From Ectocarpus siliculosus (taxonomy: Eukaryota; Sar; Phaeophyceae; Ectocarpales; Ectocarpaceae), in assembly GCA_000310025.1 (NCBI GenBank), contig FN649748.1, positions 2,306,047 to 2,367,450 on the forward strand: a stretch of DNA of 61,404 bases, in the 5' to 3' direction. Below, one piece after another: positions 34,951 through 47,304 of this stretch; within the stretch, counting starts at the first letter, position 1; every line of letters begins with the position of its first letter. The notes beneath the pieces are model-generated. The model ran no database searches. It was not told the DNA's origin and worked only from the letters and a program-made list of their open reading frames with translations. A program made the position numbers and the translations under genes.

Positions 34951-35647
34951 NNNNNNNNNNNNNNNNNNNNNNNNNNNNNNNNNNNNNNNNNNNNNNNNNN
35001 NNNNNNNNNNNNNNNNNNNNNNNNNNNNNNNNNNNNNNNNNNNNNNNNNNNNNNNNNNNNNNNNNNNNNNNNNNNNNNNNNNNNNNNNNNNNNNNNNNNN
35101 NNNNNNNNNNNNNNNNNNNNNNNNNNNNNNNNNNNNNNNNNNNNNNNNNNNNNNNNNNNNNNNNNNNNNNNNNNNNNNNNNNNNNNNNNNNNNNNNNNNN
35201 NNNNNNNNNNNNNNNNNNNNNNNNNNNNNNNNNNNNNNNNNNNNNNNNNNNNNNNNNNNNNNNNNNNNNNNNNNNNNNNNNNNNNNNNNNNNNNNNNNNN
35301 NNNNNNNNNNNNNNNNNNNNNNNNNNNNNNNNNNNNNNNNNNNNNNNNNNNNNNNNNNNNNNNNNNNNNNNNNNNNNNNNNNNNNNNNNNNNNNNNNNNN
35401 NNNNNNNNNNNNNNNNNNNNNNNNNNNNNNNNNNNNNNNNNNNNNNNNNNNNNNNNNNNNNNNNNNNNNNNNNNNNNNNNNNNNNNNNNNNNNNNNNNNN
35501 NNNNNNNNNNNNNNNNNNNNNNNNNNNNNNNNNNNNNNNNNNNNNNNNNNNNNNNNNNNNNNNNNNNNNNNNNNNNNNNNNNNNNNNNNNNNNNNNNNNN
35601 NNNNNNNNNNNNNNNNNNNNNNNNNNNNNNNNNNNNNNNNNNNNNNN
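34951..35647. other. Assembly gap, 697 N
   Basis: This run of undetermined bases lies between clean sequence on both sides. By position it should hold the last exon or exons of the minus-strand SDF2 gene. Any open frame crossing it is meaningless. Confidence 0.98.
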
Positions 35648-35743
35648 CATGGCTTCAGCAAGCCGAGTCGAGCTCGCATCACGTCACACACATCAAGCGG
35701 TGATTCGAGAAGAGATCTAGAGACAGCGTAATCACAAACTCAC

Positions 35744-38700
35744 TTGCTGGTGGAGACGTGCTTGAGCCTGACGGACTCGTCTCGTGCCCAGGTTTCGCTG
35801 CCCTTGTGAACGCACGTAACCTCCCACGAGTCTCCGGCATCCCCCTCGCCACTGTCTCCGAACGCACTGACCTGAAGCGGCCACGGACGTACGAGAGAGA
35901 AAAAAGGCAGATCGGAACAAAACGTCATGTATTGAGAGACGCAGCGTCAGTCCCTCGTAATCGAGAATCGCGTGGTGGAACAGAGTAGTCCTTCGATGAA
36001 CGTCCAGTTCTTGAAGAAAGCTAAGTGGAATTTTGATCCTTGCTCCGTAGTGCTGAGCTCACCCAGCATCCGTATCTCGTGCACCATTTGTGGGTACATA
36101 CTCTTCGAGAAACATTTCTGCTTTTATGTTTTCAAGAAGCCCCATTTATTGCCACCCCTTCGCGTAATCTACCACGACTGTGTCGCCGTTGTTGCAAAGG
36201 ACAATTGCACGATGGCGGGGTGATCTCCTCTACCGAGGGAACACAACCCGTGGTCAAGCAGAGCGCACGTCTCGTCAATGACGTAACAACACAAGCAGCC
36301 AACGAATCGCGCAAAAAAAAAGACAAGAACCTTGGGTTGGGGCTGCAAAACAGCGCTAGACTAAGGCGATCGAGCGCAACGGATTCGAAAGTCGAGGTTA
36401 TGAACGCCGCACGGGAGATTTTGAAGTGTTTCTTGTGAGGCCTCGTGTGGCTGACTTTCGTACATCGGCTGGTGTCGACTTCATTCATGTCTTCCTGTCG
36501 GGAATTCTTGCCCGCAAAAACAAAGCCATGACTCCTGTGTGGCCTTCCTCCCGTGTGACCCCGGTTGGTGCGTCCAGACATTTTACCGAAATGTGCAAAA
36601 AATACTGACCCCAGAATAAATGGGATGACCAAAAAAAAAGCGAGAGATCTACAACAACAAATAACAACTCTCACCTCCTGGCCACGCGTTAGCGGAGACT
36701 TGAAGTTGTGAGAGTGCAGGTTCCTCCCGGTGGAGACGTGCTCTAGCCGCACCACGCTGCCGCACGCAACGGGCTGTCCCACCTCGCACGGCAGCGCTCC
36801 GTCGCCCTCCTTAACCTTTGACGACAACAAAAACATTTGACGCGCCACGTGCACACACGAGGTGGAGTTGGGCGTTAAGGGGTCGTGACGTCGTCATCGC
36901 TTACACACAAGAGGTACGCAGCGCACCAGCCCAAGAGGGGGCAGGGGGGGTGGTTCGACTAATTGACCCCGGAAGCAACACACCAGAAGCAAGAAACATC
37001 TCCCACCGAAGGCCAGTGCAACATATCATACGGCCATCACCCCTCCATCCATCCGAGAAAAAGGTGCGCCGTTGCTCTCGACTCCCACGAGAAGACCCCA
37101 CCTTAAAGCCCTAACCACGACGGATGACAAAAAATCACACAAAGTCGTCAAACAAGCAACGTGACAGCAGTAAAAGACACGGGTCGCTCTATCTACAACC
37201 CACACAATTACTATACATCATCCTCGAATTCTCACGGGCGGCTGACCATACTCAACCTACGAGGAGCTACCGACATCTCCGTAGACATCAACGATCTCCG
37301 TAGACACCAACGATCTCCGTACACGTCAACGACACGGTCGTTCGACTTGAGGCGAAACGCACGTTTTCCTACAAGCTCTAGTTCGTGAATACAATTTGAG
37401 GGAAGACAATGGTGCACTCTTTCTCTCGTCAAAAATTGAAGGCAAACACAGCAGGAGGGGTGAGTGTAGGGCGCCTCAGGAGGAGGAACCCTTCTGTGCG
37501 ACTACGGATCGGAGCTCCTACGCAGCAGAAAATGCTGCGTGTGCCAGCGCTGATGTTAAATGACGATGGCACACATACAAGAGAAAAAGTTTCTCACGAT
37601 CCACATGGAGCCCTGGTCGTCCTCGCCGCCGTGCCCCGTCACGCTCTGCTGCCCGCTACCGCCGCCCCACTTGATGACGTGCGAGTGCAGGTGGAAGCGG
37701 GTCGTGTCGTGCCTGAGCTTGATCACGCTTCCGCACGTCACCAACACTGAGGTGGTCGGCGGTCGCGGCGGTTGTTTCCAAAACACGTCGCCGTCGTCGT
37801 TGTCGGAGCATACACAAGAACCGTGTATGGATCATACGGTGCGCGGGAGGGAGGGGGGGGGGGTACATCGATCACTAGGAACAAAACGTTATTTCTCCTG
37901 TTGCGGGGTGGCGATCGTGGATTGGTCGGGAGCTCGCCCCGCATGATGTACCTACTTTTCGCGGGCGAATGCTGCCCCAAAGCACCCCACACCCACACCA
38001 AAACACGGGCGTCTACACGCAGAAACCCAGAAACTCATGGGGGGGCTTTTCAGTTTCATGGTTGGTTGCCGCACCAAACGCCATTTCACCTTCACCGCGA
38101 GAAAGCACCCGCTGCATGTAGACTACGGCAGAAAACGACGCTAGTGCCACACACCCGCCGAAAACTTTGGGGGTGTTGTCCAATCACGAGAGTGGTGTCC
38201 AGCAGGGAAAAAGGGCGGCCTTTCCATACATGCCATGCAGCTAGCCCACTTTGCTGTGTAACGCTGGTGTAGTCTAGTGGTGACCATGGTCGGTGGTTGG
38301 GACCTTGAGGAAATTACCGTTCCCGTCGGTGTAACAGCAGACGTTACCTACCCAACATGCGCAGGGACGTTACAAGTTGAACTTCGCACACCCATTTCCT
38401 ACACGTCGAGTATGTACGTACCCGGCTGGCTATCTCGTTTTTGATACTACTGCTGTCGGTGTTGTGCGGATTTTGTCCATCGCATCATAGTTCGGAGCTG
38501 GGAAGCAAGAGCTGTCCGTTAGTGTTGACTACGAAATGACATCCGAATCTTTGGTGGAGGGGTCGACAAAATGGTGCGGGTCACCGGGGGCCGGGGGGCG
38601 GAAGGGGGGGTACATTAGTGCGGAACGCCCGCGCTAACCCATCACGAGCTGAACGCAGTGAGTGTGGTGTTGCTCAAGACCGGAAAGAGACGCCAGTCTG

Positions 38701-39321
38701 CCAAGATTCCCACGCATCCGGTGTAGTATCTATAGTCCGTCTCTCGTCAAACTGCTGTTAGCAACATTCCTCCAACCGCAAACGCAGGGACAATATTTCG
38801 TGTGTGTGGACCACCAAGCCTGTCGTGAGGGTGGGGCCTGCAATGTCTGTACAGCTGTACGGGAGAAACGACTGCTGCTTGTGGGTCAAATTGTGTGCCG
38901 CTACTCTAGACTTAAAGACTACACTGCTGTAGGCACACTGCTGTACAAAATGTACGCAGGGACTATTTGCTATTGATTTATCCCCCGTCATGGTTGTCTT
39001 CATGAGGGCTACCCATGGACCACAACTACAAGGCCTGCCTATGGCGGCTTGGAAACTAGGGGTAAATCAACCGCGTACAACGTGAAATCCATCCAGGTGT
39101 GTGCAGTGATCGCGCCCTATAGCTCCCCGAGATACACACTCCTCCATTCGACCTGCAACAATGGGACGGGCGGGCGCCGGGTGTGGTATCTGAAGACCCG
39201 CAGGTTCTACTTTTACGTCGCAAAGAGAGGCCATCCACCCACCTTCACCGGCCCCAACGGAGCACGCGGCAGCGAGGAGAAGCAGCGCCGCCACCCCGGG
39301 TACTCTCTCCCCTAGCTTCAT
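35744..39321 (-). CDS. SDF2: SDF2-like MIR-domain protein of the ER (3' end missing)
   Basis: Four exons, complement(join(35744..35871,36675..36815,37598..37746,39243..39321)), keep phase and give about 165 residues. The first exon is a signal peptide (MKLGERVPGVAALLLLAAAC, cleavage likely near SVGAGE). Next comes VTCGSVIKLRHDTTRFHLHS and SGSGQQSVTG-like WGGGSGQQSVTG (first MIR repeat), then PVACGSVVRLEHVSTGRNLH and HNFKSPL (second), then VSAFGDSGEGDAGDSWEV and SVRLKHVSTS (start of the third). This is stromal-cell-derived factor 2, a secretory-pathway protein that works with ER Hsp70/Hsp40 in glycoprotein folding and quality control in animals and plants. The fourth exon ends in phase 2 at a GTGAGT donor (35743). 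The remaining 40-50 residues of the third MIR repeat are not in the readable sequence down to 35648, so they probably lie in the N run. The 1.5-kb first intron is unusually long for this gene. Confidence 0.9.
37275..37331. repeat. Three-copy 19-bp tandem repeat in SDF2 intron
   Basis: Three consecutive copies of ATCTCCGTAGACATCAACG, with one to three changes, fill 37275-37331 in the second intron of the SDF2 gene. Confidence 0.85.
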
Positions 39322-40313
39322 TGTCGTCGATGGCCGAACAACAAGACACCCACGGGGAGGATCCTTCTCGCTCTACACCGAACACTAGCGGAGTTCCTCC
39401 GCTTTGCAAGAAACACTTTGTTGGCGGAGGTTTGCTAGCCCTCGGCGGCACAATCCCTACCAGCTACGCTTTCCCGTGGGTAGATATCTCAGTCAGGCTG
39501 TGCGGCGCGCAGTCTAGGTGCGGTAGGAACGCGAGGTGCGTGCTGGGGGGCTTCAGAGAACTTCGCTGGGATGGACCGGCGACTGTGCTTTGCTTCACAG
39601 GGGATGGGGGACGAGAATCCCCCCGGCCCCTCAGGTAAAAACGCCTCCTGAGTCCTTGCTGTGAACGGTTTGGTGATGAGTGATGAGGCTCGTCCATCTC
39701 TTAGAGTCAGCAGCAGCAGTGACTTTTCTTCTGAGCTTCTTCATGTGAGTACGACGAACCATTCGGGCCCTCCGCAGCAGAGGGCGCGCACGCGTTGTTT
39801 TCATTCGCTGTGGGACCAATGCTGTGTTCGACTGAGACATGATGTTGGTCTTCTTTTTTCCCCCGTGGTGACGGGTTGTGCGTTCAAAAATGTTCGAGGG
39901 CGGTGGTGCGGTGGTGGATTTTCTTCTGGAAAGAGAGAGCGCGGAAAAACGACCCGCATTTTTTTTACGGTCTCCATTGTAACAGCAGCAGCACACAGCA
40001 GCGCCAGCCGTGTTACCGACACCCACCAGGTATCGATTCATCACTCTGCTGGACGTCGACGCCGACCCGTTTTCGTGGTGAAGAATGTCCATGGTGGACA
40101 GTGATATTCGGTGCATTGCCAAGGAGCAGTAGGCAGCAACTTGCAGTACGGTATGACCTGTGGGGCTACGAAACGTTCGAGGCTTGACCGCTCGCCTCCT
40201 CTCCATGTCTCACCGACGCACCGACGCGTGTTGTGGCTTCTTGGCTTAACGCGTGTATTATTCGGCCTGTGTGACTGACTCACACGCGCCCGGCAGAATT
40301 CGGACATCATAAA
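39322..40313. other. Region between divergent SDF2 and ENT-domain genes
   Basis: The starts of the minus-strand SDF2 gene and the plus-strand ENT gene face away from each other across 992 bp, so both promoters lie here. An exon-like frame (39661-39744, ending at a GTGAGT donor and reading SDEARPSLRVSSSSDFSSEL) is visible, but its phase does not fit the next exon. Confidence 0.4.
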
Positions 40314-43300
40314 ATGGAGCGCGAAGCGTCGGCTGAGGTTGGGATGAAGAGGAAGCGCCCGTGGAACCTGGTCCGTCAAGGTGAGAGCCATGAGGGACAA
40401 CAAATCGGGCGCGCACGGTGTTGTACATAGAAAGCTGATTTGGTATGCCAGTCTTACGCCTTCAATAGCGCTGGAGAGAGGGATCGAGATCGAACAACAC
40501 CGGTTCGTATGCTTTGAAGCAAGATGCCGCCCCCCCCCCCGCCCCCCCCGCCCCCGGGGCAAACGCTTTCAGGAATAATGTGGACAGTTTGGCGTGTTGT
40601 CAGGCTCGTACAACAGGTCGGCGTATATATCGGTGCCCCAAGAAGCAAATGGTTCTTCGGAGATATATTTGAAATTGTGCTGGTTTTGCCGCCCGCGGTG
40701 CAACGTCATTTGTTGTTTAATCCTCTTTGTCACTTGGTCATCGGCTCCGGCCCACCGTTGAAGCTCATACGCTTGCAACTCTCTTCTTACTCTGTACGGT
40801 GTTGCCGTTCCAAAGTGAAAGAATCGCTCAGCGATGCGTCCCTTCGATTTTATTGCGCGAAAGATTTGCGGAGCTCCTTTGCGTGTATTTGTATTCACAG
40901 ACGAGCGCGTCGCAGCAGCTAGACTAGTGGGATATCCACGTCTGGGAGACGGTAAAACGTTCTGGTATTTAGATCTACAGAAATACCTAGTGCGGAGGAT
41001 ATACTCTTCGATGGTACTCTGATAGCAGTCTCTGCACGGCTGATTCCTTTCAACCGTTGAGCTAGAACACCGGGGCAAGCAGCTTCCATATACATCGTGA
41101 ATGCGCAGAGATAGGGATGCTATCCACCAACGGGGGAAAGCATTTTTTTTTTTTCGTGCATGTGTTTTTCGCGAGGCACCACTGCGCTCAGCTCACTGCG
41201 CTGGGAAACGCAATGTATTGTCCACTAGTTCTGCGCAGCAGAAATTAACATGATGGAAAGAAGCAGGATGGGACGTGTTGTTTTGAAGTTGGTTGAATTG
41301 TTACGACTTCGCCGCCGCTGCTGTTTGTGACCTATGTGGGCGCATAATTAATGGTTGAAGGACTGCTGTAACAATAATAATAGACGTCATTGAGGTCTTG
41401 GACTGCTGTCAAAGCTTATTCGTCGTGAAACCCTTCGTTTTCTCGCGCATGTATTTCGGTTTTGCGGGGATTTGAGTGTATGTACCTATACCTCTTGACC
41501 AATAGCGCCTTGCTCGCAGCTTGTTGTCGGGGCACTAAGAGTAGACAATACAGCAGTAGGTGAATTGCCGCCGTTGTGCTCTCTGCCCAGGAGCAAGAGC
41601 GCCCCTCACTATTAACTCGCCATTAATATTAATTAGAACGGGTAGTCTTTTCTTTGGTTGTATTTATTTTTCCTAATAATAGTTTAACTTTTTTCAAGAA
41701 GACGAGACAGGTAGTACTTCGCAATGCATGGTGCGTTTGGGTGTTCTGCTGCATCACTGCTGTTTTTTTGCTCAACGATATGTAGCAGCTGTTTGGTGTG
41801 CCGTTGAATCGCGCGCGTACCCCCGCCTGAAGAAGCAAAGATGCGCGCTTCACCTGGGCTGCTGCCTTTTCCTTCAACCCACACCATGGTTTTCGTGTCT
41901 TTTCTGTTCCTCACCAGAACACAAGGCGTACTTCGCTGTGCTGGCGGTGCTGTTCCAGCCGACGGCCTGCCAGGAGGCATCTCCGGAGATGCTTGACGCG
42001 CGACGAGATATCCTGAAACGCCTCAAGAAGGAGCTGCACATCCCAGACTCGGTATCGGATGCCGTTCACGGGTGAGAAAAAGAGAACGTCCGTTTCACTG
42101 CTGTTGCATGGAGTATGTTCTTGGGACGGTCCGATAAATTGCCGTTTGTGTACCGTTACGAATCCCCCCATGCATGTACGCGCGGTGTGTGGGCTTTTGG
42201 TCGTTTGTTTGTCTCTCCAAAAATTATTTTCCTGAGTTTTCTTACATACATCGACTGCTACCTTTCTTGCTGTGACTGAGTGTCCATGTGTGCCCCCCCC
42301 CTTTTTGTGTGTTTTTTCACGATTTCATGGCGTTCAGCTAGAAAGTGGCGGTGTGGTGTTGGCTACATCGGCCAAATATAGTCAATTCAGTGTGGGCGGG
42401 AAAACGAGAACCAAAACCCTTTCCAGCGGATGTGAGGGCGAGACGTTGCCTCACAGGAGACGCACAGGTCAAGCTAATAGACGGAATGATCCAACCAGCC
42501 TGCTGTTTGTTATGCTTTGTGTGTGCGTGTGTTCGCGTGTAACGTGTACTGTGTCTATTGTTTTTTGCTGCTTCCAGGGCGCTTAAGTCCGACAAGCCCC
42601 TGCAATGGCAGAGATCTCTAGTCGCGCTTCAGGGCAAGGTGAAGGCAAAGCTGCCCGAGCACGCTCCGCTCATGTTAGGTGAGAGCAGCTGTAAGAAGGG
42701 AAACAAGTTGTTTGGGTTATATCGATGGTCTCTTGGACCGAGAACCCCCGAGGATCACGTTGCCAGGTGTCTTTCTAGATTAGACTATTAATGGTAGGTG
42801 TTTCGTGCGAGGAAGGTTTCGGTTGGTTTGTTCAAGTGTTCACCCACCTGCCACATAGCAAGGCCTGCAATGGATGCGCGAGGATGTCGAACGCCAAAGG
42901 CTGCCATTTTCGGCGTGGCAGTTGGTGTGCTCTGTTCGGTAAATCGTAATGTATATGCTCTGTTTTGTGTTGAGGCGGACATGTGGGCTCACCGAGGGTC
43001 AAGGTCCTTAGAATTTTGCGTTCGAGACACTGGTGTTAGTCGCAGCATTGTCGACATAGCCGTCCTGTAGTGTACAGCATCTTTCCAAGGTCTTCAAAAT
43101 ATTCAAGACGAGCCAGAGCTACGACGCGGATAGCAGTGCGGTGGTTTCCTTCCGCTATCCCAGCCTTGTGTCGGTGTCGGTGGCGATGGTTCTTCATCCC
43201 AGTGCCAATATCGTTTTCGTGATTTTGCAGGAAACTTGGAGCTCTGTGTGGGTGCAGACGTGGACGTCAAAGATTTCCAGAAGAACTGGCTGCCGGGCAA

Positions 43301-43745
43301 GATCAACGGTCTTCAGGGCTCTTCGGCAAGAAAAGGGTGCCTTTTCTAGCATCCGCCACCTTTTCTCACTGTTTGCTGTGTTCCACTTTTTTCTCCTGTC
43401 TCGGGTTGTGGCCTTCTCAATTCGCTATTTTCAGTTGCTCGCGACTAGCGTTTTCTCGTTATCTTTTGGCCTTAGTGTGTTGGTCGTCGTCGGATTACCT
43501 TCCCTCGATATTGTACCTGTCTGCAACTTCCCTTCTTCGTATTCACAGTTTCCCAATGTGTCACGATCCTTGCCGTCGCCTGAAATGTTTTTGAAAACAA
43601 ACAGCTTTGCATCCACTACCACGGGTGGGCCAACAAGTGGGACGAGTGGGTCGACGTTTCGCACGGCCGCGTTGCCCCCAGGGAGACGTACACCTCGAAG
43701 GCGGCGTGGGGCAGGCGTAAGCACAACGGGAAGCAGCGGCTCTGA
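40314..43745 (+). CDS. ENT-domain and Tudor-knot chromatin protein, EMSY-LIKE type
   Basis: Exons 40314..40380, 41918..42071, 42578..42678 and 43231..about 43308 join in phase; an exon at 43605..43745 clearly belongs but its link is unsettled. After a short basic leader (MKRKRPWNLVRQ) the ENT domain reads EHKAYFAVLAVLFQPTACQE, DARRDILKRLKKELHIPDS and continues to LPEHAPLML. ENT domains occur in human EMSY and plant EMSY-LIKE proteins. Next comes NLELCVGADVDVKDFQKNWL and PGKI, then LCIHYHGWANKWDEWVDVSH, the two halves of a Tudor-knot/chromo-barrel-like module that in relatives binds methylated histone tails. ENT followed by a Tudor-type domain is the EMSY-LIKE architecture. The last exon is phase 0 but the best GT donor in the preceding exon (43308) is phase 1; a GC donor at about 43323 would be phase 0, or a small exon is missed. 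The end at 43745 (KHNGKQRL, stop) is likely; an alternative donor at 43716 could extend the protein. Confidence 0.75.
43078..43140 (+). CDS. Exon-like segment inside the ENT/Tudor gene
   Basis: Between an acceptor (GTACAG) and a GTGGTT donor, one frame has high third-position GC and reads KVFKIFKTSQSYDADSSAV. Its phase is 0 in and 0 out, whereas the flanking exons (ending 42678 and starting 43231) join each other directly in phase 1. It may be an alternative exon, or a chance open stretch in the intron. Confidence 0.25.
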
Positions 43746-44209
43746 CTCTCTCTCGTTTTTTGGCCAGTGCCAGCTGCCACGGACTACACCGTGAGGTTGA
43801 CAGAAGATACCACGTCCCTTGGACCGATTATTGTTGCTCGATTACTCTGCAGCAGAAACAGCGACTGTGCCGAAAGTGGCGTCTTGGCGAATGTCTCTTC
43901 GAGAGCATTCCGACAACCCATTATTTAGGTTTGACACATTTTATTGTGTTGAGTATTCGAGCTTTGTAGAATCGGTCCAGAGGGCGTGTGGTATCTTTTG
44001 GACCCTGCGGTTTCACACCGCCAAAGAGAAGGGGAGTCGATTGGTTCCAATACGTCAAACGGAACGATTGAGGGAGAACCCTGAGGACCTATTGATTAGA
44101 TTGATTCGTGGAACCTCGTCACTCGGGGTGCGAAAGAGGCAGGGGCGGAGCAACTTCCGCTGTGTTTCTGTCTTGCGCTTGGGTTGTGGTGGTACCGCGT
44201 GAGTGCAGG

Positions 44210-44395
44210 CCCGAGGTGGACCGTCCACCACAACAGCGGGTCGAATTCATCGCTTTGCCGTCCCACGACACAGGCATGGAGTCGCTTATGTACCGCCCGG
44301 ATTTTTTCAAGACGCACTACTCTAGTGGCATGGAGTCGGTTTGGAATCTCCCGAATGTGACATTTTGGTATCTCCCGAATGTGACATTTTCAACA
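44210..44395 (+). CDS. Orphan exon-like segment
   Basis: After GAGTGCAG, one frame with high third-position GC reads PEVDRPPQQRVEFIALPSHD, GMESLMYRPDFFKTHYSSGM and runs to a GTAGGC donor after TTTTCAACAG. Its far end contains a direct duplication of ATCTCCCGAATGTGACATTT. It could be a downstream exon of the ENT/Tudor gene, but its entry phase (2) does not match the exits I can see. The peptide is not recognised. Confidence 0.3.
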
Positions 44396-47272
44396 GGTAG
44401 GCGTACGTACGATGCGGGGCGACGTTTGTTTCTTGTGTCGTGTTAGTAGACGGAGGTGCGGACCCGCGGGTAAGCTGGTGGGGAATGGACGGTTGGGGAG
44501 AACTCAAAAACGAAACTTTCACCCTGTGAAGTCGGCGTGACGTTTGGTTTCTGTTCGTCATATTTTTGTCGATTGTCAACTGGAGCAGTTTTTTTTCCGT
44601 GTTCCTCGTGTTGGCCTTTTTATCATGTAGAACAGGAGCTCCATAACCTTTTTTTGGTTGCATGCCTCGCCACTGGAACAAGGTGTTGCAACGGGTTGTT
44701 CTCGAGATGAAGAGACATCTATCACGGAGGTAGAAAACATGCAGGGATACGCCGTCATGAAACGTCGGCCTGCGACGCGGGGGTGCACGCAGAATGTGTG
44801 GCGGTGCGTTGGAGGTGATGAAAGTTGGCGGAGAGTGGCTTGATTGTACCCGAGAGGGAAAGCGGGTGGCTAGATCCCAGCAATAGGCGCCGTTGTTGGA
44901 TTGTCATCGTTGTCAATAGTGTAGGGCACCTGTCGAAGGCGAGCCGGAGCAAGATGAGAGGGTGCGGCGAGAACGTCATATCTCACTTCAGCACAAGCCT
45001 GGATGGGTCTGGTTTCGTGTATGGCGCACGCGACGGGCTTGGAGGTCTCGTTTTTGCCGGCATACCCTTTCCTCGAGTTCATGACGAGACAGGAATAGCA
45101 GTATCCTTGATTTCTGCAGGCGTTGATATGCCGGGAGCTTGCAAACCTCGCGACTGCGACCAGCTCCCTGCCCCTGCTCTTAATCGTGGTTTTGTCTTGG
45201 GTTGGATTTTCCGGGGGGTGTCGGTGTTGGCGATAGCGTTGTGGAGGTAAGGCGTCGGGCGAAGGGTGTGTGTGGTACAGTACTCCTGTACGTGTAACGA
45301 AGAGTGCTCTCGAGTGGTGAAGCAGCCGTTGTGAAGTGACTCTTATCTTCGAGCACATCTAGTCTAAAGGGCTATTTTTCCCTTTGTCAGGTGTTCAAAA
45401 ACGCCGCCATCGCGAGGTGCCAATAAAGCAGCCAAGTAAGGGTGTCTGGTCATCTATATCAAGAAAGACCGAAGCTGCTCAATCATTGGCGTACCCGGCA
45501 GTCAGTGCTCAGAGCGGGGTGCGAAGCCAAACCCTTCATCGGAGCCAAGACGATTTGCACCCACACGGTACAATATCCCGTAGGAGATTATTCCGCCGCA
45601 AAAAATTACACGGGACAGCAGTCGAGATAGCACTAGAAACAAACAACTTTCCACCGATCACACGAGCGGTGGGAAGCTTGGACAACGACCCAAACATACA
45701 TTCCGCAAGCCACTCGGACAGACAGATCTTGTGGGACAAAGGTTGAATCGACAAACAAGTCAACACCGATCCCACCTACTACTGTAGGAAATACTATTTA
45801 CTGCCGCTTCGCAATAGAACGCTTCGTCTAATACCGTTCGCACTTGTTCACAGCAGTACCCGAACGACGCGAGTATGACCAGAATCGTTTCTGCGTGCAT
45901 GTCCAAAACACCAACACACCGCGTGTTCCTCCGCAGCACGAGTCCAAGGACAGATCCCTCCGTTAGTTGCGCCGGAAGGGGACAGGCGGGTGGTGTACTG
46001 CGTCAGGAGAAATCTGGAGATACATCTCCACCATTTTCGTGATTTTCGTCTCACGCAATAGCTGCGACGCGTGGGAACAAAGTACCATGCCCCTTCCTCC
46101 ACAACATCTACAACAACAACTTCCGAAGCTCCCAGCAGGCAGGGAACATAAAAACACGCCATTGTACACAAATACGTGTCCTCTCCCGCCTACGGCAGTA
46201 GTATAACACGTGCAACCCCGGCTCGTCGTCAAAAAGCTACCAACGTACGTCTGGTCCTGGATCAGTCGTCTTTGACGTGATTGCTGGTGCTGGTGCTGGT
46301 GCTGCTACTACTACTACCACCGCCTGTTGCAAGCCACTTGGACCGTATCACCAACGCCCACGCCAGGCATGGGAGGAACGGCGCGAAGACTACCCAGGAT
46401 CCCTCCACCGCTTCCACGTGCAAGAACTGTTGGCGTCGTCGTCGTCGTCGTCGTCGTCGTTGGCGTTTTCACGAGGTTTTCCCGCGGGTTGATTACGGGA
46501 TTGATTCGGGGAGACCATCATGCGGTTTCCATTGTGTTAGGAGAAGGAAACGAAAAGCGCGCGCCGAGAAATTACAACACACGGCAAATGACCGATGGTG
46601 ATAGTCAGGGTCCCAAGCGTAGCGTCACGAATAAACACGCTTGTGCGTGAGGAAGGGGGCAGGTCATAGACTGCAACTCTGGAGGTTGCAAACAGAGAGT
46701 TTCCTTGTAGAACATCATAACTTGGAAGTATTTCGACAAAGGGCTAAGCACCTCATTTTGGGCGCAAACAATACAAGAACCACACCAAAAAGAAACCGGC
46801 GAAACCGGATCGACGCAACCTCCCAAAAGACATGCGAACCTGTGGTAGGGGTAGCAGCAAGCAGCAAGGAGGGGTGCTCTACAGAGTGTAAAGCACAGCC
46901 CCACTTTGCATGTGTACTTCCCTCGTCTCCCCCAGTGTGTGGATTTCATCTGGTTGGTATGCCGGATGTGTTTCGGTGCAACCGGTCGTCATGCAAACTT
47001 GGGTTTGTGTGTTTTTATTATTAGTATCGACCGCGCTAACCGGCTGACCAATGAAAAGACGTTAGTCTCAGTGCGGTTGAAAACACCAAAAACTTCTAAA
47101 TGCCATTAATCCCGTGAGGGGGCGGCATGGGGGAGACTAATCTTTTCACCGGATCAAAGACAGGAACGGTACACAACAGAAGAATACTGCACACGTTTAC
47201 GAAGGCTGCTACCTTGCACTCGAGTTCGTTTTGGAGTGATTTCACCATCATCCTCCTTGCTTTCAACTCGGG

Positions 47273-47278
<6 letters not shown>

Positions 47279-47304
<26 letters not shown>
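47279..47304. repeat. (GA)n microsatellite
   Basis: This is an uninterrupted GA dinucleotide run of about 13 units in non-coding sequence upstream of the leucine-rich-repeat gene. Confidence 0.9.

Noticed and set aside
34723-35731. Several 235-326 codon frames across the second N run
   Set aside because: Almost all codons are N; only absence of known stops makes them look open.
46281-46601. Frame starting with a leucine-rich, signal-peptide-like stretch and poly-Arg
   Set aside because: The hydrophobic and Arg runs come from CTGGTG and GTC microsatellites; nothing else supports a secreted protein.
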